A DNA stretch of 64,000 nt, from assembly GCA_026027325.1 (NCBI GenBank), contig JAMSLZ010000019.1, positions 372,001 to 436,000 of the forward strand, given 5' to 3'. The notes beneath the pieces are model-generated. The model saw only the letters and a program-made list of their open reading frames with translations. It was not told the origin of the DNA and did no database searches. The position numbers were made by a program, and so were the translations under genes. Source of the DNA: Actinomucor elegans. Taxonomy: Eukaryota; Mucoromycota; Mucoromycetes; Mucorales; Mucoraceae. Every line of letters starts with the position of its first letter. Positions within the stretch are counted from its first letter, which is position 1. This document shows, in pieces, positions 11,928 to 22,803 of this stretch.

Positions 11928-12206
11928 TGTTATAGAATAGAGACTATTGTATGAATAATAACTTATTCATTATCAATCTCATCTTTACGGAAGCACTTAT
12001 GAGTTGATCGACTTTCTATCTGTACAGTATTCTCTTATTAATATAATCATGAGCGTTTACAACAATTGTAACAGTTTTGCTGGTCACTGTATATATCCAT
12101 CTGAGACATGAATCTTAAACATATCAACTCATAAGTACTTCCGTAAAGATGAGATTGATAATGAATAAGTTGTTATTCTTCATACAATAATCTCTATTCT
12201 ATAACA
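11928..12206. repeat. Inverted pair of LTR C starts around a Tc1-like end
   Basis: The first 81 bp of LTR C lie forward at 11928-12008. The first ~117 bp lie reversed at 12090-12206, ending CTATAACA. Between them, 12009-12089 ends in AACAGTTTTGCTGGTCACTG, a Tc1-like terminal sequence. Each outer end is therefore an LTR start. There is no matching target duplication. A template switch or fold-back is more likely than ordinary insertion. Confidence 0.8.
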
Positions 12207-12420
12207 GAAACCCTTTTTTCGCGTACAGTATAAATCAAATTGAAGTCACAATAACTTCCATAAATGGAAATAATTTAACCAAAATGCTTTTGAACGTAAT
12301 CTACACAATTTGCTCTTTACAACAATATAAGCCACATAAAAATCGGCGATAGAAAAGTTTGATTTTGAAAGTGATTTATAAAAAAAATGTCAAACATTTG
12401 AACAGTTTTGCGAGTCACTG
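12207..12420. repeat. Pieces of Tc1-like element ends
   Basis: Positions 12207-12228 match, with one mismatch, the terminal 22 bp of the Tc1-like element at 13240-14899 and are followed by TA. At the other side, 12391-12420 ends TTTGCGAGTCACTG, followed by TA and then repeat B. The ~160 bp between them have no coding signal. I read these as solo ends left after deletions. Confidence 0.6.
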
Positions 12421-12424
12421 TATA

Positions 12425-12516
12425 TGAGATAAAAAGATGCTCTTTATTATTCTACTATGCAATTGATATTTATTCTAATTAAAAAGGTTACACACAAAGA
12501 CCGTGTGTACCTGAGA
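12425..12516 (-). repeat. LTR-like repeat B just downstream of tRNA-Thr
   Basis: On the minus strand it runs from TCTCAGGTACACACGG to TATCTCA, and it contains a TATAAATA-like box and AATAAAGAG. It starts 22 bp past the 3' end of tRNA-Thr, just after that gene's T5 terminator. It matches the B copies near tRNA-Gly (32207-33348). A B copy directly follows a Gypsy polypurine tract at 33348, so B is an LTR. Confidence 0.75.
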
Positions 12517-12538
12517 GAATCAAAAAGTAGGAGTAACT

Positions 12539-12611
12539 TGCCTTCTATCAGAATCGAACTGATGACCTTCTGCTTACTAGGCAGACGCTCTGCCAACTGA
12601 GCCAAGAAGGC
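12539..12611 (-). tRNA. tRNA-Thr (AGU)
   Basis: The minus strand folds into a full cloverleaf. The acceptor stem GCCTTCT pairs perfectly with AGAAGGC, with discriminator A. The anticodon loop is CTAGTAA, giving AGU. The T arm is ATCAG-TTCGATT-CTGAT. No intron is seen. A TTTTT terminator follows 10-20 bases downstream. Confidence 0.95.
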
Positions 12612-13239
12612 TTGCTCAAGTTGTCAGTCTTGCAGATGGCAAAGATGTTTACTTTTTAATAATAGAAAATCACGTGTTTTGAAATCACGCAGCCAATAGA
12701 ATAATTGAATGTAACTTGAGGTAAGTACAGGACTTGGAAATATTTTATAAGATAAGAGATAATGTTTATTTTGATGTGTTCTAAAAGCTATTTATACTAT
12801 TTTGAATGTTATATGTTTGTTATAAATCATATGTTAAATTATACAATATATGACGATAAAAATGCTTAATAATATATATATCATTGTGAATAGCGTGATA
12901 AACTTTATATGTCTTTTCGTCTCCTGACATTTTGTAAAATCGGTTTGAAATGCCTTTTCCTCTTTTGTGCCTTTTGGAGTCGTACTTCTAAATGCAGCGG
13001 AACGTCTTGCATTAATTCGTCTGGCGCGACAAAGTTTTGTCGAGCCCATAGACTCCACAATGGAAGAAGTACCAATAGAAGTCACTACAAATAATTTGAT
13101 TCTCAGCTACGAATTAAGAACAAAGACTGTACAGAATTCTTCCAAGTTCTTCTCTGCTAATTTTTCTTTTAGTATTATATGTTGTTTTTTATTAGTAACT
13201 AATGCTTTTTTTTATATTTATATCATTAGAAACAATATA
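12612..13239. other. Spacer with an unrecognised coding-like scrap
   Basis: The stretch is AT-rich. An open plus-strand frame at about 12967-13145 (ERLALIRLARQSF, STMEEVPIEV) might be a gene scrap, but I recognise no family and see no supporting signal. The right edge is the TA target of the Tc1-like element. Confidence 0.35.
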
Positions 13240-14899
13240 CTGTATGCGAAAAAAGGGTTTCAATGTTTTCCAATTTTGAATATTTCATCATATAAGCAGC
13301 TTATAACTCTATAAAACAAACATGTTACTTAGAGAAAGTTGTAGAAGAAATGAAGGGCTTTCAGATGATATATGCTTTGTTCTTAACAAACAAAAGTTTA
13401 TTAGTACTTATATAAGTATAAAGTTAAAAAGTAAAAAATTAAGCTTGCTAAAAAGTACGGAAAAAAAATTAATAATTTGTTTGTTGACCTTTACTTTTTA
13501 TAACAGTTTCAATTCTACCAGGCATGCTATCAATCTATTTCAGGCAGTCCTCCTTAGTAAATTTATACCACTCTATATTGATCCTCTTTTCTAGTTCTTC
13601 TACAGTATGAGGTTTAGTTGGGTACTGTCCCAAACGGTTTTTCAATTGGTGCCACATATGTTCAATTGGGTTCAAATCCGGGCTTTGCGGTGGCCAGTTA
13701 TAAATTTGGTCCACATTGAACTTGTTTTTGGGAAACAACTTTTTAGCAATAGTTGATCTATGAGGAGTGGCCTTGTCTCGTTGAAAACAAACATGTTTTG
13801 AATCCAAGTCATAATAGTCTAAGGTATCTTTAAGTGATGACTGAAGTATTTCAACGTACAAAGATGAATTTATCGAGCATTCAATGATTGTAGTACCATA
13901 ACCAGGGCCTTTCGCTGTTATACAAGTTCAAAACATGACACTACCCCCTTCCTACTGAATTTGGAGATCTAAATAGTGAGGGCGAACAACATCATTTAGC
14001 TGAGACCAATAGTACTTAATACCGTCTGAAGCCCAAATGTTAACCTTTGTTTTGTCTGAAAATATCCACTTACGCCAGTCGTCCTTGGCTAACACCCTAT
14101 GTTGTTTAGCCCACGCAAGTCGCTTTTTTCTATTGCTTTCGGAGATGAAATCAGACTCTTGCTTTCTTTTTGCTTTGAAGCCCATAGAATGAAGCATTAA
14201 CTAAATGTTCCTGATTGTCATATTAATTCCAACTGAAATAAGATAAGCCTTTATATCTTGTGGTGATTTGAATTGACCAGCTTTCATCTTATTTCGAATC
14301 TATTTCTTTGTTGTATTGCTTATTGAACATGGCCTTCCAGTGATAGCAGGCTTCGTAGTAGGAAAAAACTTTGCTTTATATCTACTAATAGTGGCTAGAG
14401 AAATATTTGGTAGTTGTTTCTGGATTCTTGAGTATGGAGTGTTTGTTGACAACAGTGACTTGAGAGTGTCTTGCTTATCTTTAGTAATAGAACGAATCAT
14501 GATGTTAATTTTTTTATAAAAAAAAAAGTGATGAAAATATTCAATTTGGACAGGACGAGCCAGCTTCTTTTATTCTTTATTTTAATTTTCCTATTCATAA
14601 AGAACGTCCCATTGTTTTGGAACATGTTTTAAATTTCTTCGATAGCTCAATTTAAAATAATTTTATGCGACGCTAAGTAATGACGAATTTTGAAAAATCA
14701 AAAAATCAAAAATTCTCAAATTCGCCTTAGCTCCGTAGTGTTAAATAGAGTTCGCAATAAAGGAAAACCTATAGGAAAAAAGGCCAAAGTTTTAGCCCTC
14801 TATTGATACTAACATCAACCGCATAGTTTTATTTTAGACAGCTGTGTAAAGAGAAAAAGGTTAATTTATAAAACATTGAAACCCTTTTTTCGCATACAG
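13240..14899 (-). mobile_element. Tc1/mariner-like element with perfect 30-bp ends
   Basis: The 1660-bp element is bounded by CTGTATGCGAAAAAAGGG... at 13240-13269 and its exact reverse complement at 14870-14899. Both ends are flanked by TA, the standard Tc1 target. The transposase inside is on the minus strand and broken. On the right, coding sequence of Gypsy E starts at the very next base. Confidence 0.92.
13505..14500 (-). pseudogene. Tc1-like DDE transposase, inactivated
   Basis: Reading from 14500 down, the N-terminal helix-turn-helix region (MIRSITKDKQDTLKSLL) is followed by stops and shifts near 14300, 14200 and 13950. Later pieces keep FSDKTKVNIW (first Asp), FQRDKATPHRS (second Asp region; QRDKATPH where functional enzymes have QQDNAPxH) and PPQSPDLNPIEHMW (third acidic residue). 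The order and spacing are those of Tc1-family transposases, which cut and paste at TA. At least three in-frame stops make it inactive, although its terminal repeats are still identical. Confidence 0.88.
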
Positions 14900-14901
14900 T
14901 A

Positions 14902-15161
14902 CAATACCTTTATGAACTCAACACTATCGCTACTACGCTACCGCTCTACTCTATCGTGTATAATGGAAAACCTATTCAAGCACTAATTGATTCGGGAGCA
15001 AGTGAAAACTATGTCTCTCCTCACGTTATCAAGCATATGCATCAAGATCAACTTATCCCGGTACCCGATCGACAAGTTGAAACAGCTGGTGGCACTATAG
15101 CTGAAATTAAGCACAAGGTGAAAATGTCCCTGAATCTGAATGGCATGGCTGCTACGATAAC
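14902..15161 (+). pseudogene. Gypsy E: aspartic protease, first part
   Basis: The frame is open from the Tc1 border. It includes the protease motif LIDSGASENYV near 14983. It stops making sense where LTR D begins at 15162, after the ATAAC target. The protease flap region and LILGRSWL motif follow on the far side of Gypsy D, at 22804. Confidence 0.88.
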
Positions 15162-15498
15162 TGTCATGAACCAATCATTAGTCCACGTGCTTCCAAGACA
15201 TCCATGCATCACGTCACGTTACCATGACTCATGTTTCTAGTTTCAGACGCGTAATCTGAAACCGTGAGATTGTTTCAGTCAGTGAAACAATCACCAATCA
15301 GACCCATGTTCCAAGTTGATTAAGTAATCCATGTTTCATCATTGAAAAGGTATAAATAAGATCTACATTTGTAGCCATCTTTACCTTTGTCAATTATCCT
15401 AGTCTTAACCCTAGTCATATTACTACTCAAATAAACTTACCTTTACCACTTACACTTGTCGATATTCTGTCCACGCCTTGTATAGCCAGTACCTGACA
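15162..15498 (+). repeat. 5' LTR of Gypsy D
   Basis: It starts TGTCATGAACC and ends GTACCTGACA. A TATA box, TATAAATA, lies at 15351-15358 and an AATAAACTT signal near 15430. These suggest the U3-R-U5 layout of an active promoter. Confidence 0.95.
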
Positions 15499-15509
15499 TT
15501 ATAATTGAC
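15389..15509 (+). promoter_or_regulatory. Candidate self-priming pair for reverse transcription of Gypsy D
   Basis: The 9-mer ATAATTGAC starts 2 bases after the 5' LTR (15501-15509). Its exact complement, GTCAATTAT, lies in the LTR at 15389-15397, 38 bp after the start of the TATA box, close to where the transcript should begin. In Tf1 and related chromoviruses the 5' end of the mRNA folds onto the primer-binding site and primes itself. The sequence fits this, but the transcription start is not known. Confidence 0.5.
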
Positions 15510-15606
15510 CAAAAAACTTTTATCGCAAGTACATCAAGAACTCAAGTCAAGCCTTTGATAATCCAAGCCAAGCCTTCAAGAACCCAAGTCAAGTCTTTTT
15601 CAGATC

Positions 15607-17686
15607 ATGTCTCTCTCTGAAGATCAACTCCAGACCCTCAACAACATGGTAGCTCAAGTCCATCACCTCCAAGAAATGGTACCATGCCAGGTTGATGCGA
15701 TGAATGAACAGATCGTTGAAATCAAGTCCATTGTACAACAATGTGAAACAAGAAGCAGGGAATTGTATGATATTATCAATCACATGCAGAAAAACCTGAA
15801 CGCCGCCCCTTCCACTGCCAGTGCCAACGTCAACATTCGCCTCCCCACCCCTTTCGCGGGTAAATCTTCCCTATGTGGCACGTACTTCTCACAACTGGCC
15901 CTCTACTTTGCCGGGAACCCCACTTATGATACGGATGAGAAGAAAATCTTACTTGCCATCTCCTGCCTGACTGGGCCTCCGTACAATTATATGGAACCCT
16001 TCTTGTCTAAGATCAGTGCACCTGCCCAAGAGAAACCCGAGGTTTTAACCAACTACCAGTTGTTCACTGACACCATAACCAACGCCTATGGAGACTCCGA
16101 CCCTACCGTCAGAGCTGAAGCATCGTTGCGTCGCCTGCACCAGACCAGCTCAACAACCATGTATGCCACTGAATTCCGTCGTCTAGCTTCCCTCGTCGAA
16201 TGGAACAACGCTGCCCTGGTATCCCAATTCAAGGTGAACCTCCGTGACATTGTACAAGATGAATTGGCCAGGCGACCCACCATAACAAACCTTGAGGATC
16301 TCATTTCTGAGGCCATTGATATCGACAACCGGCTGTTCCAAAGACAGCGTATTAAACAATCCACTACTCCTACCATTGCTACTCCCATGGAAATCGACAC
16401 AACCACAACTTCAGGTAGTCGCCACTCTCGCAATCAAGTCAACCAGGAGGAGCGTGAGCGAAGAGCTAACGATAAGGCCTGCTACTATTGTGGTGCAAAG
16501 GGACACTTCAGCAACAACTGCCCTGCCAAGAAATCACGCGGCCACATCTCCACTATTCTCATGGATAACAGCCAAGAACAAGATGGCCCCAATCCCCAAG
16601 GCCACCACGTCAACTCACTATTATCTGCAATCACAATACCATTCGAAAAAACAGACGAGGTCACAGTGATTGAAGACGACCTTCATGCCGTCAAGATCAA
16701 GATTAAGCATCATTCCAACGAACGTATCAATTTTCCAGTTCGCATTGGGGGTACTACTCCCGGCTCCCACGCGTTGTTACAAGCTAACATCGATACTGGT
16801 GCGTGTATGAATGTCATCTCAAGCAAGGTTGCCACCAAGTTAGGACTCTCTATTCGTCAGGCGACTGGTCAAAACTTCATCATTGCCAATGGCACAGTGG
16901 TCAAATCCCTTGGCGAATGCACAACCAAGATGCGCATCGTCAACTGCATCCACCATAGTGAACCCATTACATTTTGGGTAATGGAAACCCCCGTATCTGA
17001 TGTTATTCTGGGTATGCCATGGCTGTTCAAGCACGACATCACCGTCCAAACCAAGAACAAGACCTCCTGGATTAACTGTGACCCATCAATTTGTTGCGAA
17101 AATGAACCTATCGAACCTACCGAACTTTTCCCAAGCACTCCTAGCACCCCTCTACCTACTTATCAGGAATTTAGTAACGAAGCTGAAGGTTTTTCGTTCA
17201 GTCCACAAGTTAAAGGACCTTCCCCTATTACTCTCTCGTACCCTTCTTACACCAAATTAAATAAAACTGAGTTTCCCTGGTATACCTCAAGTCCCAATGA
17301 AATCAATAAGTTAAAGAATCACTCAACACATATGCCACAAGTCATTGCCATAGTATCTTCGGCCAAGACATCTACGAATGAGGACAAAGAAGTTCAAGTA
17401 CCAGTGAAATACCAAGAGTTTTGGAAAGTCTTCTCAAAGACCGAAGCAGCTAAGTTACCACCCCACCGTTCATATGACCACAAGATCCCACTCAAAGATG
17501 ACACCAATGTCCCTTATGGTCCCATGTATTCTATGTCCAAGTTAGAGTTGGAAACCCTCCACGACTACATTCAGGAAAACCTCGCTAAAGGCTTCATCCG
17601 ACGTTCGGAATCACCAGCAGGAGCCCCCGTACTCTTTGTAAAGAAAAAAGATGGCTCCCTACGACTTTGTATTGACTACCGAGGAC
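15607..17686 (+). CDS. Gypsy D gag-pol, first part (gag, protease, start of RT)
   Basis: The frame starts at ATG 15607, about 110 bp after the LTR. Gag has a coiled N-terminus, then a capsid-like region, and a CCHC knuckle, CYYCGAKGHFSNNC, near residue 291. The protease (IDTGACMN) is near residue 396. RT begins with the FVKKKDGSLRLCIDYRG block, which is cut at 17686 by M1. The frame continues at 19778 in phase once the insertion and one 8-bp target copy are set aside. No other stop or shift is seen. The element may have been functional before M1 arrived. Confidence 0.92.
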
Positions 17687-17817
17687 GGATGTATCCCAAA
17701 GGAACTCTCAGGTCCATATTGAAACTCCTACTACCACAAATTTTATTGTTATATGAAAAAATTGAATTTTTTTTACAAATTAAAATTAAAAATAAAAAGG
17801 ATTTAATAAAATTGCAG

Positions 17818-18699
17818 ATGTTTATAGAACCATATAAATCTTTAAAAAAAATATTCGACGATGAAAAAGAAGCACTATTATATTTAATTAGTAATGATTA
17901 CGTTAATAAACATATAAAGTGTAATAAATGTGAACATGAAACTAAATTAAACTTAAATAAAAAATTATATGTTTGTAGATATTATAAATGTAGGAAAGCA
18001 ATATCACCATTGAAAGGAACAATTTTTAATAATTTAACTTTACCTTTAAATACTCAATTACACATATTATATCTTTTTCTTGGAAAAGCACCTTCTTCCT
18101 TTATAGCATCAAGTTTGCAAATTAGCAAAAATACAGTGTCATCATACAATAAAATATTCAGAAAATACTTGAAAAATAAACAATTGTTAGGTAACAGAAA
18201 TATTAAAATTGGAGGTAGAAATAAAATTGTAGAAATCGATGAAAGTAAAATTGCAAAAAGAAAATATAATAAGGGGCATAAGGTAGAAGGTGCTTGGGTA
18301 ATTGGTGGTATCGAAAGAAGTATGCTAAAAAATAAAATAAAAAATGAAAACAAAAAAATGTTTTTATTACCCATTGAAGAAAGAAATGTTGATAATATTG
18401 ATTTAATTATAAAAAGATATGTAAAAAAAGGTACAACAATATATACGGATTTATGGAAAGGGTATAATAACTTGAAAAATATAGGATACAAACATTTAAC
18501 TGTAAATCATTCAAAGCATTTTAAAGATCCAAATACAGGTGTGCATACAAATACAATTGAAGGCACATGGAATGGCTTAAAGCAAAGTATAATACCACGA
18601 AATAGAAATAAAAAAGATATAGTATTGTATTTAAAAGAATATCAATGGCGTAAGAAAAATAGAGAGTATAACGTATGGAAAAAGTTTTTAAAGGATTAA
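17818..18699 (+). CDS. IS1595/Merlin-family DDE transposase (M1, intact)
   Basis: The 293-residue frame starts at ATG 17818, the same start as the M2 copy at 26062. A zinc-ribbon pattern, CNKC...CRYYKC, occupies residues ~37-65, followed by the PLKGTIF block of IS1595 proteins. The catalytic acids sit in VEIDESKIAKRKYNKG (~140), TTIYTDLWKGY (~205) and HTNTIEGTWNGLKQS (~243). No stop or shift interrupts it. The codons are extremely A/T-rich and Lys/Asn-rich, unlike the Gypsy genes. The transposase presumably excises and inserts the element with 8-bp staggered cuts. Confidence 0.92.
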   Translation: MFIEPYKSLKKIFDDEKEALLYLISNDYVNKHIKCNKCEHETKLNLNKKLYVCRYYKCRKAISPLKGTIFNNLTLPLNTQLHILYLFLGKAPSSFIASSLQISKNTVSSYNKIFRKYLKNKQLLGNRNIKIGGRNKIVEIDESKIAKRKYNKGHKVEGAWVIGGIERSMLKNKIKNENKKMFLLPIEERNVDNIDLIIKRYVKKGTTIYTDLWKGYNNLKNIGYKHLTVNHSKHFKDPNTGVHTNTIEGTWNGLKQSIIPRNRNKKDIVLYLKEYQWRKKNREYNVWKKFLKD

Positions 18700-18970
18700 T
18701 TTTAATTTACATAAAAAATGCAAAAAATTGAATTTTTATATTTATTAAAAATATGATAGAAAATATATTGATAGTTATAAATGTGAAATGCATATTTGAT
18801 ATTCATTATTCTTATTACAAGGACCTGACTAAGTCAGTAAACTAGCCTATTTAAGACACAATGATTATGTAATAGATCAGAGACAATTGGGTATTACATT
18901 ATGAGTGGGATTAAATATATCTATTATAAAAAAATAAAAAAAATTGAAAAAGTAATAATATAAAAAAGAA

Positions 18971-19267
18971 ATGGATGAAATATTTAATATTATTGTAGAT
19001 GATAAATATAAATACAATATTAAACGAAGTATAATTATAAAAGATATGAAAAAATATGATTTAGCAGAATACAAAATAAAGCAAAAAGATGGGTGTTATG
19101 AAATCTACATGAAAAAAAATGGTTCAAATAAAAGATTAAGAAAAGTATATGAATTTAAGACATATAATAAAGATAAAAACAAAGGTATAAAAAGAAAAAC
19201 ATTAGATAATAAGAATAATATGATACTTGATGAAATCGCACCCATCATGAAAAAACTTAAATTATAA
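18971..19267 (+). CDS. Conserved second gene of the Merlin-like element (M1), function unknown
   Basis: This 98-residue frame has a close counterpart in M2 (27482-27777). Both share YNIKRS, KIKQKDGC.EIY.KKNGSN and KVYEFKTYN, and both end in a VP/AP..KK.KL-type tail. Differences between copies are mostly conservative (Ile/Met, Lys/Arg, Tyr/Phe), as expected for a translated protein. It is basic, and I see no known domain. It could be a DNA-binding or regulatory partner of the transposase. No start other than ATG 18971 fits. Confidence 0.75.
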   Translation: MDEIFNIIVDDKYKYNIKRSIIIKDMKKYDLAEYKIKQKDGCYEIYMKKNGSNKRLRKVYEFKTYNKDKNKGIKRKTLDNKNNMILDEIAPIMKKLKL

Positions 19268-19769
19268 TTTAAATATATTTTCTAAATTAAATTTTTCAAT
19301 ATATATTCCATTAATTTTAACATTTATATCATGCTGATAATTATTATCTAAATTAAATTTTTATTTTCTAAGTTTTTTATTTCTTCCTTCACAATATCTA
19401 TTTCTAATAAATTTTCATTATATTCATCATATGAGAAACATTTTAAATATAATTTTATTGTTATTATATATTTTTAATTAATATTTTTATTATCTATTAC
19501 TTGATATATAAAATTAAATAGTTTTAATAGAAAAACAAAATAAAATATTGAAAATAAAGGAAAAAGTAGAATTTATGATAAAAATATGAAAAAAAGAATT
19601 ATTTTAGAAATTAGTAATAGTAATTATTTAAATACTTTTTGATATATTTATTGGTCATATTAAAAGCTTAAAAAACAAAAAATGTTAAGCATTTCCCTAT
19701 GAAGTGTAAAATAAAATATTATGTATTATTAGTATAAATTAAATCTGAGACCTCGTTTGGTAATCACCC
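19268..19769. other. Non-coding 3' tail of M1
   Basis: This is very AT-rich sequence with no gene, ending in the right terminal inverted repeat (GAGACCTCGTTTGGTAATCACCC). Confidence 0.7.
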
Positions 19770-19777
19770 CCGAGGAC

Positions 19778-22449
19778 TAAACAAGATCACTATTGCATCA
19801 CCAACTGTCCTGCCACTAATATCAGAAACATTAGACAGACTAAACCAAGCCAGAATATTCAGTAAACTTGATATGGTTGGAGCTTACAACCTCATTCGTA
19901 TCGCACCTGGAGATGAATGGAAAACAGCTTTCATATGCCGTTACGGCCATTTTGAATACACTGTCATGGGATTTGGACTATGCTCAGCACCAGCCACGTT
20001 TCAAGCTTTTGTTAATGACATCCTTAGAGATCACCTCGACCAGTTCCTGGTAGTGTACTTAGATGACATTCTCATTTTCAGTAATACGCAAGAAGAACAC
20101 GACCAACACGTACGCATTGTATTACAAAAACTTCAAAATGCCCATTTGTCTCTCAAGATAGAAAAGTGTGAATTCGATGTTACCAGAGTCAGCTTTCTCG
20201 GCTTCATTGTAAGCACTGACGGTATTTCCATGGACCCCGAAAAGATTAAGTCCATCCGCGAATGGACACCATGTCGTAGTGTACACGATATCCAAGTCTT
20301 CCTAGGCCTCACGAATTTTTATCGACGTTTCATAAAAGACTATTCCAAGATTTGCCACCCACTGACATCGCTCCTCAAAAAGGACGCCAAGTTCCACTGG
20401 TCATCGTCAGCTGAAGCCGCCTTCAACACACTTAAACTAGCTATTACTTCCGACCCTATTCTGCGACACTACAATGACTCACTACCTTGCATCCTCGAAA
20501 CAGATGCTTCTGATTATGCTATCGGTGCTGTATGTAGTCAAGTCAGTCCGGATGGCCTACCGCACCCGATTGCCTTCTACTCTCGTAAGCTGTTACCAGC
20601 TGAACAAAACTACCAAGTCCACGATAAGGAACTCCTTGCCATCATAGCCGCATTCAAGCACTGGCGCCCCTACTTAGAATTCTCTCGCCAAGCTACTGTT
20701 GTACTCACAGACCATAAAAACCTTGAATATTTTACCACTACTCGTAGTCTTAGTCGTCGCCAAGTGCGTTGGGCCGAGATCTTAGCCGATTACAATTTTG
20801 TTATTCAATACAGACCTGGAAAACAGAATGGCGCTGCTGATGCTTTGTCCAGGAGAGACAAACCGCTTATTGAGGGGAACGAACCCAGGGGTAAAACGCC
20901 TATGATATTGTTAGACCCAAGTAAAGTCATCATCAACACTGTCAAGTCAATGCCCATAGAAATTGAATCGAATGAAATTCTTACGTGTATCAAGCAAGAG
21001 ATAGATCAGGATACATACTTTGGTCCCATAGTGGCTCTAATCAAGAAAGACCCCAACGGTCCAAACATACCTACCAAGTACTCATATCAAGACCATATGT
21101 TGTTCCATGAGGGCGCACTCTGCGTACCAGATAACAACCATATCAAGAAACTCATTTTAGAAGAATGCCACGATTCTCCAGCTGCAGGTCATTTCGGCAT
21201 AGCAAAAACCTACGAACTTGTTACCAGGAACTACTATTGGCCCACACTTAGGAAATACATCAAGGACTATGTCTCTGGATGCGATACATGCATACGCAAC
21301 AAAAACCACCATCATAAGCCTTATGGTTTACTGTCGCCATTGCCTATCCCCGACTCTCCTTGGACTTCCGTTTCAGTAGACTTCATAACGCAGCTACCAC
21401 CGTCCAATACATATACTTCCATTTGCGTTTTCGTTGACCGATTCTCCAAAATGGCACTCTTCGTCCCCACATTTGATCAAATCGATGCAGAAGGAACTGT
21501 CAAACTCTTCATCACCCATGTCTTTAGCCAATACGGCCTACCAAACGATATTGTATCAGATCGAGGAGTCGTCTTCACATCCAAGTTTACCCAAGCAATG
21601 CTCAAAAAGCTTAATGTCAAGCAAAAGTTATCCACGGCGTTTCATCCACAAACAGACGGCCAAACTGAACGCGTCAATTCTATACTTGAACAGTATCTAC
21701 GTTGTTTCATCAACTATCAACAATCCGATTGGGATGAATACTTACCTATTGCCCAGTTTGCATACAATAACTCAAAGCACTCGTCTACAGATACTTCACC
21801 ATTCTATGCAGTATACGGTTACCACCCACGTCTATCAGTAGCATTGCCGCTCACCACGAAAAACCAAACCCTAGCTGATAAAAGAATAGAACACATCCAC
21901 CATATCCACGAGGAAATGCGTTTCCACATCGCCACTGCCCAAGAGAAACATGCGTTTTTTCATAATAGAAACGTCATTCCAAGCCCCACGTACAATATTG
22001 GAGACAACGTATGGCTCTCCTCCAAGAATATCAAGACTCAACGTCCAGCCAAGAAATTAGATCATAAGCGTCTAGGACCATTCAAGATTACCGCCAAGAT
22101 AGGCTCCAGGTCATTCAAGTTAGCACTTCCACACACCATGCGTATACATCCAGTCTTCCATGTAAACCTATTAGAACCATTCAAGAAAGATAAAATCCAA
22201 GATCGTCATCCAAAAGAACTACCGCCCATTGTTGTCAATAACCACCATGAATTCGAAGTAGAAAAAATTATCGATTCACGTATCCACCGAAACCAGCTGC
22301 AATACCTAGTCCATTGGAAAGAATACAATGTAATGGATCGTACCTGGGAACCACTCAAGAACCTCTCCCATTGTCAAGACCTTATCAAGAAATTCCACGT
22401 ACAACATCCAAGTCGACCCCATAGCAATCTCAACAGAGCTCGATCCTAA
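19778..22449 (+). CDS. Gypsy D pol, second part (RT, RNase H, integrase, chromodomain)
   Basis: This continues the RT frame interrupted at 17686. Visible blocks are the RT core VYLDDILIFS (20055), RNase H ETDASDYAIGAV (20499), and integrase with an HHCC zinc region (HFGIAKT... CDTCIRN, 21189-21300). The integrase acids are in VDFITQLPP (21378), SDRGVVFTS (21559) and QTERVNS (21663). A C-terminal chromodomain (22247-22400, YLVHWKEY...RTWEP) matches the Tf1/sushi clade. There are no internal stops. A polypurine tract, AAGAAGGGAG (22448-22457), overlaps the stop region and precedes the 3' LTR by four bases. Confidence 0.94.
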
Positions 22450-22461
22450 GAAGGGAGATCA

Positions 22462-22798
22462 TGTCATGAACCAATCATTAGTCCACGTGCTTCCAAGACA
22501 TCCATGCATCACGTCACGTTACCATGACTCATGTTTCTAGTTTCAGACGCGTAATCTGAAACCGTGAGATTGTTTCAGTCAGTGAAACAATCACCAATCA
22601 GACCCATGTTCCAAGTTGATTAAGTAATCCATGTTTCATCATTGAAAAGGTATAAATAAGATCTACATTTGTAGCCATCTTTACCTTTGTCAATTATCCT
22701 AGTCTTAACCCTAGTCATATTACTACTCAAATAAACTTACCTTTACCACTTACACTTGTCGATATTCTGTCCACGCCTTGTATAGCCAGTACCTGACA
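22462..22798 (+). repeat. 3' LTR of Gypsy D
   Basis: I compared it by eye with the 5' LTR and found no difference over 337 bp. It is followed by the target copy ATAAC and then by the Gypsy E protease frame. Confidence 0.95.
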
Positions 22799-22803
22799 AT
22801 AAC

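Larger units (their letters stand above)
17687..19769 (+). mobile_element. Merlin/IS1595-like DNA transposon M1, target duplication CCGAGGAC
   Basis: The 2083-bp element starts GGATGTATCCCAAAGGAACT and ends GGTAATCACCC. Its ends form imperfect inverted repeats of about 25 bp. The 8-bp target CCGAGGAC lies at 17679-17686 and 19770-19777. Merlin elements are known for 8-9 bp target duplications. It carries two plus-strand genes, a transposase and a small conserved second frame. Its AT content is far above that of the Gypsy host, so it stands out sharply. Confidence 0.93.
15162..22798 (+). mobile_element. Full-length Ty3/Gypsy chromovirus 'D', target duplication ATAAC
   Basis: Two 337-bp LTRs (15162-15498 and 22462-22798) look identical base for base. 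The target ATAAC lies at 15157-15161 and 22799-22803. The interior encodes one gag-pol frame broken only by the Merlin-like element M1 (17687-19769). Identical LTRs mean the insertion is recent. The host is the protease region of Gypsy E. Confidence 0.96.

Noticed and set aside
12834..13314. Overlapping frames on both strands near 13 kb
   Set aside because: Neither shows a known motif, and one runs into the Tc1 end. At most this is a gene scrap.
14956..15240. A 94-residue protein spanning the LTR D border
   Set aside because: Its last third is translated LTR. The real frame continues past Gypsy D at 22804.
17687..17817. Fusion of Gypsy gag-RT with a Merlin transposase into one 1030-codon protein
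   Set aside because: The frame happens to stay open through the M1 leader. The target duplication shows it is an insertion, and M2 has the same transposase start without this fusion.
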